In this document: positions 57,515 through 64,000 of the stretch, one piece after another | How the letters are laid out: each line of letters opens with the position of its first letter | Numbering within the stretch: the stretch's first letter is position 1 | Origin: Oxalobacter sp. | GTDB taxonomy: Bacteria; Pseudomonadota; Gammaproteobacteria; Burkholderiales; Burkholderiaceae_D | Direction: 5' to 3' | Length of the DNA stretch: 64,000 nt | Assembly: GCA_003605115.1 (NCBI GenBank) | Contig: QZKY01000014.1 | Location: 52,682 to 116,681, forward strand | Notes under the pieces: model-generated | What the model saw: only the letters and a program-made list of their open reading frames with translations | What the model was told of the DNA's origin: nothing | Database searches by the model: none | Made by a program: the position numbers and the translations under genes

Positions 57515-58459
57515 ATGACTACTGCCATTTATTCCCACCCGCTATGCAAGTTGCACGAAATGGGCTCCTACCATCCGGAATCCCCGGCACGCGTGCAACG
57601 CATTGAAGATTTGATTGTTGCTTGTGGAATGGATGCGCAACTTGATTTGCGCACGCCGCCCGAAGCTTCCGTGGATGATCTGCGCCGCATTCACACGGAG
57701 AATGCCGTCGTGCTCGTGCGCGACAATGTGCCGGAATGGGAAGGCAATTACTTCGCGGTGGATGCGGACACATCAATCAACCGGCATAGCTGGAAAGCGG
57801 CCTTACGCGCTGCGGGCGCAGGCATTGCCGCTGTCGATGCGCTGATGGCAGGCGAAATCAACAACGCCTTTTGTCTGGTACGTCCCATCGGTCACCATGC
57901 CACACCCAAGGGCGCAATGGGATTCTGTCTTTTCAATAATGTGGCGATTGCCGCCCGCTACGCGCTGGATGTATGCGGACTGGAACGCGTCGCCATCGTA
58001 GATATCGATGTGCATCACGGCAATGGCACCGAAGATGCTTTTCTGGATGACCCCCGCGCCATGATGGTCAGCTTTTATCAAAGCCCGTTTTATCCCTACC
58101 AGCGCCCGCGCGATCCACGTGAACACATGGTGAACGTGCCGGTGCCTGAAGGCTCGGATGGCGCCTTCATCCGGAATATTGTCATGAGAAAATGGTTGCC
58201 CGCCTTGCATGCACACAAGCCGCAAATGATTTTCTTTTCTGCGGGTTTCGATTCGCATCGCGACGATCCCATTGGCGGCCTGAATCTTCTTGAAGAAGAT
58301 TTTGCCTGGATCACGCAACAGATCATGGACGTTACCGATCTTTACGCACAGGGTCGGCTCGTCAGTTTTCTGGAAGGCGGCTACAATCTCTCAGCACTCG
58401 CGCGCAGTGCCGTTGCCCATATTCGCACTTTAGCTCAACTGGATGGAGCGCCTGCATGA
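57515..58459 (+). CDS. HDAC-family deacetylase, paralogue 1
   Basis: 314 residues. Class II-like arginase/deacetylase fold: PIGHHATPKGAMGFCLFNN with the His pair (127-128), VAIVDIDVHHGNGTED with zinc ligands Asp165 and His167, SAGFDSHRDDP with Asp246, and EGGYNL with the catalytic-site Tyr290. Bacterial members act on acetylpolyamines, acetoin-linked or protein acetyl-lysine substrates; which applies here is unknown. It overlaps the second copy (ATGA at 58456-58459). Confidence 0.92.
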   Translation: MTTAIYSHPLCKLHEMGSYHPESPARVQRIEDLIVACGMDAQLDLRTPPEASVDDLRRIHTENAVVLVRDNVPEWEGNYFAVDADTSINRHSWKAALRAAGAGIAAVDALMAGEINNAFCLVRPIGHHATPKGAMGFCLFNNVAIAARYALDVCGLERVAIVDIDVHHGNGTEDAFLDDPRAMMVSFYQSPFYPYQRPRDPREHMVNVPVPEGSDGAFIRNIVMRKWLPALHAHKPQMIFFSAGFDSHRDDPIGGLNLLEEDFAWITQQIMDVTDLYAQGRLVSFLEGGYNLSALARSAVAHIRTLAQLDGAPA

Positions 58460-59394
58460 CCACCGCGATTTACACCCACCCGCTATCGAAACTGCATCAG
58501 TTGGCCGAACACCATTGTGAATGTCCGGCGCGCATCGTTGCGATTGAAAACGCGCTGGTTGCCGCTGGGCTCGACACTGTACTGGATTACCGCACACCAC
58601 CCGAAGCGACCGTTGCCGATTTGCGCCGCGTCCACACCGCGGACTACATTGACACAATTCGCGAAAACACGCCCTTGCGACCCGACGTATATTGGCCCGT
58701 GGATGAAATCATGCTCAACATGCACTCGTGGAATGCAGCCTTGCGCGCGGCCGGTGCGGGCATCGCTGCCGTCGACGCCTGCCTTGCCGGTGAAATCCGC
58801 AACGCGTTTTGCCTGATGCGCCCCATCGGCCATCACTCCAACGCCGCCACCGCAATGGGCTTTTGCGTCTTCAACAATGTCGCGATTGCAGCCATGCATG
58901 CGTTGAAAGTGCGCGGGCTGGAACGCGTGGCAATCGTGGATATCGACGTGCATCATGGCAACGGCACGGAAGACATTTTTGCAAACGAGCCGCGAGCGAT
59001 GATGGTCAGCTTTTATCAACAATTCCTCTATCCGTTTTGCGGCGGCGAACGTCGACACAAACACATGATCAACGTGCCCATGAAAGCGGGTCAAGGCGGC
59101 GAAACCATGCGCACCCTCGTCACCGAAGACTGGCTCCCTGCGTTGCATGAATACCAGCCGCAATTCATCTTTTTTTCTGCGGGGTTCGATTCGCATCGCG
59201 ATGATCCGATTGGCGGCCTGAATCTTGTTGAAGATGACTATGCGTGGGTCACGAAGGAAATCATGGCCGTGGCGGATCAATATGCGCAAGGCCGCATCGT
59301 GAGCTTTCTGGAAGGCGGCTACAATCTCACATCGCTCGCCACCAGCGCCGTTGCACACATTCAAACACTGGCGCAGCATACCAACAACGTATAA
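58456..59394 (+). CDS. HDAC-family deacetylase, paralogue 2
   Basis: 312 residues. It keeps all active-site motifs: PIGHHSNAATAMGFCVFNN, VDIDVHHGNGTEDIF, SAGFDSHRDDPIGG and EGGYNLTSL. It is closely related to its neighbours and opens with the same TAIYTHPLSKLHQ. Differences cluster in the LYPFCGGERRHKH loop before the HMINVP strand, near the active-site rim, so substrate range may differ. Confidence 0.92.
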   Translation: MTTAIYTHPLSKLHQLAEHHCECPARIVAIENALVAAGLDTVLDYRTPPEATVADLRRVHTADYIDTIRENTPLRPDVYWPVDEIMLNMHSWNAALRAAGAGIAAVDACLAGEIRNAFCLMRPIGHHSNAATAMGFCVFNNVAIAAMHALKVRGLERVAIVDIDVHHGNGTEDIFANEPRAMMVSFYQQFLYPFCGGERRHKHMINVPMKAGQGGETMRTLVTEDWLPALHEYQPQFIFFSAGFDSHRDDPIGGLNLVEDDYAWVTKEIMAVADQYAQGRIVSFLEGGYNLTSLATSAVAHIQTLAQHTNNV

Positions 59395-59405
59395 GGGTTC
59401 CTGTC

Positions 59406-60338
59406 ATGATGAAAACAGCACTTTATACCCACCCACTCTGCAAGCTGCATCAAATTTCGCACTCGCATCCGGAATGCCCCGCGCGCATCGATGCGATTGA
59501 AAACGCCTTGATCGCCGCCGGATTGGATCGCGTGCTGGATTACCGTATTCCACCGGAAGCCACGGTAGCGGATTTGTGTCGGGTGCATGACCCCAAGCTC
59601 GTTGAAAAAGTGCGCGCCAACATCCCCAGCAACCCGAATGAATACAGCAGCGTGGGCGGCATGTCCTTCAACATGTATGGCTGGGATGCGGCCTTGCGTG
59701 CCGCAGGAGCCGGTATTGACGCCACCAACGCCGTCATTGACGGCAAGATCAAAAATGCTTTTTGCCTTGTGCGCCCCATCGGACATCACGCCAATGTCGA
59801 TACGCCGATGGGCTTCTGCCTGTTCAACAATGCCGCCATCGCCGCGAAGTATGCAATGGAAGTGCGCGGTCTGGAGCGCGTGGCGATTGTAGACATTGAT
59901 GTGCACCACGGTAATGGCACCGAAGATATTTTCGCCGATGAGCCGCGCATGATGATGGTCAGCTTTTATCAGTCTTTCCTGTATCCCATGGCAGGCGGCC
60001 GGTTCCAGCGAGACCATCTGGTGAACATCGGTCTGCAGGCTCGCGCCGATGGCACCAAAGTGCGCGAAGTGGTGAACGAACACTGGCTGCCTGCGCTGCA
60101 TCGTCACAAGCCGCAACTGATTTATTTTTCCGCCGGATTCGATGCGCACCGCAATGACACGCTGGGCAATCTGGCGCTGGTGGAAGCGGATTACGCCTGG
60201 ATCACGCAACAGATGATGGACGTTGCCGATCAATATGCTAACGGCCGTGTCGTGAGTTTTCTGGAAGGCGGCTACAACCTCGTCTCTCTGGCGAACAGCG
60301 CCGTCGCACACATCGGCACGCTGGCTGGACAAATTTAA
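59406..60338 (+). CDS. HDAC-family deacetylase, paralogue 3
   Basis: 310 residues. MKTALYTHPLCKLHQ, PIGHHANVDTPMGFCLFNN, VDIDVHHGNGTEDIF, SAGFDAHRNDTLGNL and EGGYNLVSL. Zinc ligands are kept but the SHRDDPIGG segment of the other copies reads AHRNDTLGN, so this copy has diverged next to the third zinc ligand. The start at 59406 is 11 bases after the previous stop; a 54-residue longer frame overlaps paralogue 2 and is rejected. Confidence 0.92.
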   Translation: MMKTALYTHPLCKLHQISHSHPECPARIDAIENALIAAGLDRVLDYRIPPEATVADLCRVHDPKLVEKVRANIPSNPNEYSSVGGMSFNMYGWDAALRAAGAGIDATNAVIDGKIKNAFCLVRPIGHHANVDTPMGFCLFNNAAIAAKYAMEVRGLERVAIVDIDVHHGNGTEDIFADEPRMMMVSFYQSFLYPMAGGRFQRDHLVNIGLQARADGTKVREVVNEHWLPALHRHKPQLIYFSAGFDAHRNDTLGNLALVEADYAWITQQMMDVADQYANGRVVSFLEGGYNLVSLANSAVAHIGTLAGQI

Positions 60339-60359
60339 AGAAAGTTAAAGAAAGCGCAC

Positions 60360-61271
60360 ATGGCCATCCAATGGTTCCCGGGACACATGAATGCCGCCCG
60401 CAAAAAGGCGGAGGAAACCATGAAGATCACCGATCTGGTGATCGAAGTGCTGGATGCACGCATTCCGCAAGCCAGCTCAAACCCGATGGTTGATGAGCTG
60501 CGCAAACATCGACAGCGCCCCTGTCTGAAAATATTGAACAAAAGCGATCTTGCTGACCCCGTCGCCACGCAGGAATGGCTGGCTTATTACAATGCCCAAC
60601 CGGGCGTCACCGCCATCGCCATTACCACGCGCATACCCGCAGAGGTTGCGAAAATTCCAGCCGTTTGCAAAACCCTCGCGCCGCACCGTGCCCAACCGAC
60701 CAAACCCTTGCGCATGATGATCATGGGCATTCCCAACGTCGGCAAATCCACGCTGATGAATGCGCTGTTGAAAAAGCGCGTCGCCAAAGTCGGCGATGAG
60801 CCCGCTGTCACCAAATCCCAGCAGCGCCTGATGTTGAACAAGGATATTTATCTGACCGACACGCCCGGCATGCTCTGGCCAAAAATTGAATATCCGACCG
60901 ATGGTTTAATGCTTGCCATCTGTCATGCGGTGGGCGTAAACGCGCTCATTGAAGAAGAAATCGCCGTCTTCCTCGCCGAGCAATTGCTTGTGCATTACCC
61001 GCAAATGCTTAACGCGCGTTACGGCCTCGACCCCGTCAAGGTCGATGGCGTGGGCGTACTGGAAGCGGTGGCGCAAAAACGCAGCTTGCGAATGCGCGGT
61101 GGCGATCTCGATCTAGAGCGCGCAGCGCACCATCTTTTGCAGGATTTCCGCACGGGCGCGCTGGGTCGCATCAGTCTGGAAACGCCTGCGCGTCGGGCAG
61201 AATTGTTGAAGCATCAGCCAGACATATCGCCCTACGCCGCGCCGCATTCTGACAACGACGATATAAAATAA
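60360..61271 (+). CDS. ylqF: Ribosome biogenesis GTPase YlqF/RbgA
   Basis: 303 residues. Circularly permuted GTPase: IQWFPGHMNAARKKAEE, then G4 NKSD (60-63) before G1 GIPNVGKST (123-131) and G3 DTPG (167-170). RbgA helps late assembly of the large ribosomal subunit. It starts 21 bases after the third deacetylase gene and is probably co-transcribed with it. Confidence 0.94.
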   Translation: MAIQWFPGHMNAARKKAEETMKITDLVIEVLDARIPQASSNPMVDELRKHRQRPCLKILNKSDLADPVATQEWLAYYNAQPGVTAIAITTRIPAEVAKIPAVCKTLAPHRAQPTKPLRMMIMGIPNVGKSTLMNALLKKRVAKVGDEPAVTKSQQRLMLNKDIYLTDTPGMLWPKIEYPTDGLMLAICHAVGVNALIEEEIAVFLAEQLLVHYPQMLNARYGLDPVKVDGVGVLEAVAQKRSLRMRGGDLDLERAAHHLLQDFRTGALGRISLETPARRAELLKHQPDISPYAAPHSDNDDIK

Positions 61272-61296
61272 TTTTTCATTTTTTCCCATCGCCCAC

Positions 61297-62019
61297 ATGA
61301 AACCCATCGCCCCCGGCACGCTTGTCTTTCACCGCTTTCGCGGGTATGGCGTGCTCACGGCTGTCAATCTCTTGACGGGCTGGGTATCCGCGCGCTTTGG
61401 CAGCGAAGCCAAGGTGCTCGATCTGAATTTATCTTCCGACGAACTCGAACATGCCGATGGCGAGCCGATTCGTTTTCGGCTTGCTGCACCGGACCGCACA
61501 CCGCATGCGCGCCTGATGGCCATGGTGCGCGAATTGCACGCTGCGGGCTACGAAAGATTATATTTACATTCCTGGCCGCGCCCTTCCGGCATGCACTGGC
61601 GCTGGCATTTGTTTACCGGCACACGCAACTGGATTTATCGTCCCTGGCGCGAAGGCTGGTACGGCTCTGGCTCCGATTACATTTTCAATCCCGTGATGGG
61701 TTGGGGCGACAGTCCCGGCGCTGACACCGATGAACTCGTTCACAGTCTGGCAAAGTTTGACCCGGAAGGATTGGCACAAGCACTCGGGCGCGACGACGAT
61801 CACACAAACTGGTTCAAGGCCGTGTGCAATGCGCTGCTACCGAACTACATGTACAGCCTCGATCTCGGTGATCGCGATCCGCTCGCGCCCGGACCGCTTC
61901 CTGTGCATCCCGTGCGCAACAATGTCCCGGATTACGCTGGCCTTGACTTGCCCTGGCCGCCGGGATGGAACCAGATGTGGCACCATTCGCGTGCCACGCG
62001 CAAGAAGGCGTTTATTTGA
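61297..62019 (+). CDS. Unknown soluble protein, Trp-rich
   Basis: 240 residues, not recognised. The first 60 residues (GTLVFHRFRGYGVLTAVNLL, ARFGSEAKVLDL) resemble a small beta domain. The rest contains many aromatic residues (LHSWPRPSGMHWRWHLFTG, RNWIYRPWREGWYGSG, DLPWPPGWNQMWHH). There is no signal peptide or membrane helix. It follows ylqF by 25 bases on the same strand and has the codon style of its neighbours, so it is likely a real gene. Confidence 0.75.
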   Translation: MKPIAPGTLVFHRFRGYGVLTAVNLLTGWVSARFGSEAKVLDLNLSSDELEHADGEPIRFRLAAPDRTPHARLMAMVRELHAAGYERLYLHSWPRPSGMHWRWHLFTGTRNWIYRPWREGWYGSGSDYIFNPVMGWGDSPGADTDELVHSLAKFDPEGLAQALGRDDDHTNWFKAVCNALLPNYMYSLDLGDRDPLAPGPLPVHPVRNNVPDYAGLDLPWPPGWNQMWHHSRATRKKAFI

Positions 62020-62034
62020 GAGATAATTGGTCAG

Positions 62035-62122
62035 CGTTTTATAAACCGCGGCGTAAATTACTCAACAATTGGGGTCAGAGTTTTATTTTTCGAAGAAAAA
62101 TTTACTCTGACCCCAATTGTTG
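62035..62122. repeat. GGGGTCAG palindromic element, copy K, nested in a broken copy
   Basis: The full copy (62063-62122) has perfect outer arms caacaattggggtcagag/ctctgaccccaattgttg (inner bases vary) and a perfect tip atttttc/gaaaaat around gaa. Just before it, aattggtcagcgttttat to gtaaattactc (62035-62062) is a second copy that stops exactly where its own right arm should begin. Confidence 0.9.
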
Positions 62123-62155
62123 AAAACCGCGCCGCTTTTCAACACGAGGAGTTTT

Positions 62156-62641
62156 ATGACTCTCCGCATCATCGCCACCGGCGGTACGCTCGACAAACAC
62201 TACCACGCCCTTGCAGGCGAACTCACGTTTGCCGAAACCCATCTGCCGCAAATGCTCACGCAAGCACGCGTCACCGTACCTTACATCATTGAACCCTTGA
62301 TGCTGCTCGATTCGCTCCACATGCAAGACGCAGATCGCAAGAAAGTGCTTGCCGCCTGCCAACTCGCCATCGAATCACACATCGTCATCACCCACGGCAC
62401 CGACACCATGCCCGAAACTGCGCAAGTGCTCGGCGCAGCCAAACTCAACAAGACGATTGTGCTCACCGGCGCGATGATTCCATTTGAAATGAAGGATTCC
62501 GATGCGCTGTTTAATTTAGGATTCGCCTGCGCCGCCGCGCAAACTTTGCCGCAGGGGGTTTATGTCGCGATGAATGGGCAGGTGTTTGTGTGGGATAAGG
62601 TGCAGAAGAATAAGGTGGTGGGGAGGTTTGAGAAACCTTAA
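62156..62641 (+). CDS. Short asparaginase-domain protein
   Basis: 161 residues. IIATGGTLDKHYH holds the first catalytic Thr and ITHGTDTMPETAQVLG the second Thr-Asp pair; IVLTGAMIPFEMKDSDA follows. These are the N-terminal-domain motifs of L-asparaginases, but the whole C-terminal domain of the usual ~330-residue enzymes is missing. Small stand-alone forms exist in proteobacteria, so this may be complete. The start at 62156 has a gagga site; the frame from 62117 would run through a repeat. Confidence 0.85.
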   Translation: MTLRIIATGGTLDKHYHALAGELTFAETHLPQMLTQARVTVPYIIEPLMLLDSLHMQDADRKKVLAACQLAIESHIVITHGTDTMPETAQVLGAAKLNKTIVLTGAMIPFEMKDSDALFNLGFACAAAQTLPQGVYVAMNGQVFVWDKVQKNKVVGRFEKP

Positions 62642-62647
62642 CTAGAA

Positions 62648-62667
62648 ACCGTGGTCTGTCCCCTATT
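62648..62667. repeat. Inverted repeat left of the sel1 gene
   Basis: accgtggtctgtcccctatt; its reverse complement occurs at 63672-63691 on the other side of the Sel1 gene, about 1 kb away. Confidence 0.92.
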
Positions 62668-62747
62668 ATTAAATCAGAAATAAATTCTTTATGCCGAGTG
62701 GCTATTACAGAAAATATTTCAAGGCAGTTGCTGATCCCATTTTTCCC

Positions 62748-63635
62748 TCAATTCTGAACTTTCCGCTGAGATTTCCATCTCAGCGCCATTTCTTTTGCAA
62801 GTTGCAACTGAGCTGCTGACATTTCCTGCTCAAGTTGTTTAGCTCTTTTCTTGGCATCGCCATTTTCTACTCCCGCTAAACTGAGCCATTTATGTGCTTG
62901 AACCAAATCCTTTTCTACCCCATCCCCCTTTTGATGCGCAATACCAAGAACTCTTTGAGCATCTATGTAACCTTGCTCTGCAGCTTTTCGATTCCACCCC
63001 ATTGCTTTTCTATAATCCCGCTCAACCCCCACAGCATGTATATACGCCGCCCCCATGAAGTATTGCGCCTTGGGTAATCCCTTTTCTGCAGAAGCCAATA
63101 TCAACTGCATTCCATGCCCGACGTCCTTCGAAACACCTCGCCCCTTTACATATGCCGAACCGAGATCACATTGCGCATCTAAATCACCTTGATCAGCCCC
63201 CTTCTTAAACCAGCTTGCCGCTTGCGAATCATTTTTTTCAACGCCTAATCCATACTTATACATCCAGCCTAAAACGTACTGCGCTCCAGCTCTTCCTTGA
63301 TCTGCAGATTTCTGACACCATGAAAAAGCTTTGTGATAGTCCACCGTTCCACCATACCCAGACACATAGTTCCTGCACATCAACTCTTGTGCTTCAGCAT
63401 TGCCGTCTTCTGCTGCTCGACGAACAACTGCGATCTTATTTTGCTCAATTTTTTCAACATGCGCCTTATCCACCGATGCCACTCTCTGAGCTGATTGGCT
63501 TTGCTGAACGACGGATGCTGAATGCGATATCTCATCCGACTTACTCTTTGACTTATCACACGCCGTAGTAATCGCAATCAAACAAGATATGCATAGAATG
63601 AAAATTATTTTCTTGGGCACTCCTCGCATCAGCAT
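62748..63635 (-). CDS. Sel1-repeat lipoprotein
   Basis: 295 residues. The signal peptide ends in AITTAC (Cys26), so it should be lipidated. Five or so Sel1-like repeats fill residues ~75-265, for example AQYVLGWMYKYGLGVEKND, AQCDLGSAYVKGRGVSKD and AQRVLGIAHQKGDGVEKD. Such proteins are envelope adaptors. By eye the DNA is clearly more AT-rich than the rest. It is bracketed by an inverted repeat (62648-62667, 63672-63691), which suggests insertion into a palindromic element. Confidence 0.88.
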   Translation of the reverse strand: MLMRGVPKKIIFILCISCLIAITTACDKSKSKSDEISHSASVVQQSQSAQRVASVDKAHVEKIEQNKIAVVRRAAEDGNAEAQELMCRNYVSGYGGTVDYHKAFSWCQKSADQGRAGAQYVLGWMYKYGLGVEKNDSQAASWFKKGADQGDLDAQCDLGSAYVKGRGVSKDVGHGMQLILASAEKGLPKAQYFMGAAYIHAVGVERDYRKAMGWNRKAAEQGYIDAQRVLGIAHQKGDGVEKDLVQAHKWLSLAGVENGDAKKRAKQLEQEMSAAQLQLAKEMALRWKSQRKVQN

Positions 63636-63671
63636 TTCCCTTCTATTTTTAGAATAATAGAGAATAACAGC

Positions 63672-63691
63672 AATAGGGGACAGACCACGGT
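63672..63691. repeat. Inverted repeat right of the sel1 gene
   Basis: aataggggacagaccacggt, the reverse complement of 62648-62667. Together they would form a palindrome if the ~1 kb between them were removed. Confidence 0.92.
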
Positions 63692-63757
63692 TTCACCTGC
63701 CACCAAGCCACATCCAGTACACCCAACCTACAACAAAATCTATTCTGCTTCGAACCC

Positions 63758-63899
63758 GGAAAAATTCGGGGTCAGAGTCCGAAGTTTTGACTCCGGCCAC
63801 TTCGCTTAACATTCGCTATGCTCATGTTAGCATTCGCCGCAACAGCCTAAATCGGCTGTTGTGCTGCGCAAAATAAAACTGCTGACCACGGTTTTTCCT
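63758..63899. repeat. GGGGTCAG palindromic element, long copy L
   Basis: 142 bases. Ends ggaaaaattcggggtcag and ctgaccacggtttttcc. The interior holds the module ttcgcttaacattcgctatg and so on, followed by a perfect hairpin caacagcc/ggctgttg (63840-63861). It lies in the gene-free end of the window (63636-64000). Confidence 0.9.
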
Positions 63900-63924
63900 T
63901 TGGCACGGCAAAGTTTGCGATACA

Positions 63925-63967
63925 ACCCCTCTCCCCAACCCTCTCCCACAAGGGGAGAGGGGGAGAG
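63925..63967. repeat. GC-rich palindromic repeat
   Basis: cccctctccccaaccctctc followed by ccacaaggggagagggggagag: C-rich and G-rich halves are complementary. It is related to the pair at 37935-38052. Confidence 0.8.
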
Positions 63968-64000
63968 AAATTTTAACGCCGAGCCTTCAACTCAAAATTT

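Overview
The window looks like a chromosomal segment of a betaproteobacterium, most likely order Burkholderiales and probably near Oxalobacteraceae (Herminiimonas/Undibacterium-like). This is inferred from gene families and gene order (torF-glnK-amtB-gshA-gshB-EIIA-ptsH-ptsI; metX-metW; TPR-lolB-ispE-tRNA-Gln-prs-rplY; rapZ-hprK-ptsN; ubiE-tim44-ubiB; fmdB-DUF502-aspS-nudB; ahcY-holin-metF), not from a database search. Most of the window is dense housekeeping DNA.

Layout. 1-2140: accessory end with a brnT-brnA toxin-antitoxin pair cut by the window edge, yjdM, an AT-rich DUF2971 gene and a block of hairpin repeats. 2139-13140 (minus): ampG, metW, metX, ptsI, ptsH, a mannose-type EIIA, gshB, gshA, amtB, glnK, torF. 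13400-25300: ubiK, a diguanylate cyclase, yifB, a 1591-residue double-activase protein, DUF1840, pth, DUF5063, rplY, prs and tRNA-Gln. 25315-37340: ispE, lolB, a TPR lipoprotein, a dynamin-like GTPase, mutY, rapZ-hprK-ptsN, queF and ilvA. 37415-46940 (plus): a YqaA-like membrane protein, HIT, ubiE, a Tim44-like protein, ubiB, an SSS symporter, fmdB, DUF502, aspS and nudB. 47140-49240: an inserted type II restriction-modification system. 49275-57345: cca, a small hypothetical gene, slt, fthC, metF, a holin-like gene, ahcY and mltB. 57515-62640: three tandem HDAC-family genes, a YlqF GTPase, an unknown protein and a short asparaginase-like gene. 62642-64000: a Sel1-repeat lipoprotein gene bracketed by inverted repeats, then dispersed repeats.

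Regulation visible in the sequence. The methionine/SAM cycle has two metabolite-sensing RNAs: a SAM-II-type aptamer followed by an intrinsic terminator before metX, and an SAH riboswitch before ahcY. The torF-glnK-amtB operon has a consensus sigma-54 promoter with two tandem NtrC-like sites. The methyltransferase gene of the restriction system has a near-consensus sigma-70 promoter overlapped by an inverted repeat, and its product begins with a MerR-like DNA-binding domain, which suggests autorepression. PTS parts (EI, HPr, EIIA-Man, EIIA-Ntr, HPr kinase, RapZ) are present without any permease, as in a regulatory PTS.

The most unusual signal is a dispersed palindromic element with arms based on GGGGTCAG...CTGACCCC. 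There are about a dozen intergenic copies. Their tips form hairpins whose sequences differ between copies while pairing is kept, and three long copies carry an extra conserved module ending in a second compensating hairpin. One copy supplies the stop codon of ampG. No transposase gene is present in the window, so these would have to be mobilised in trans.
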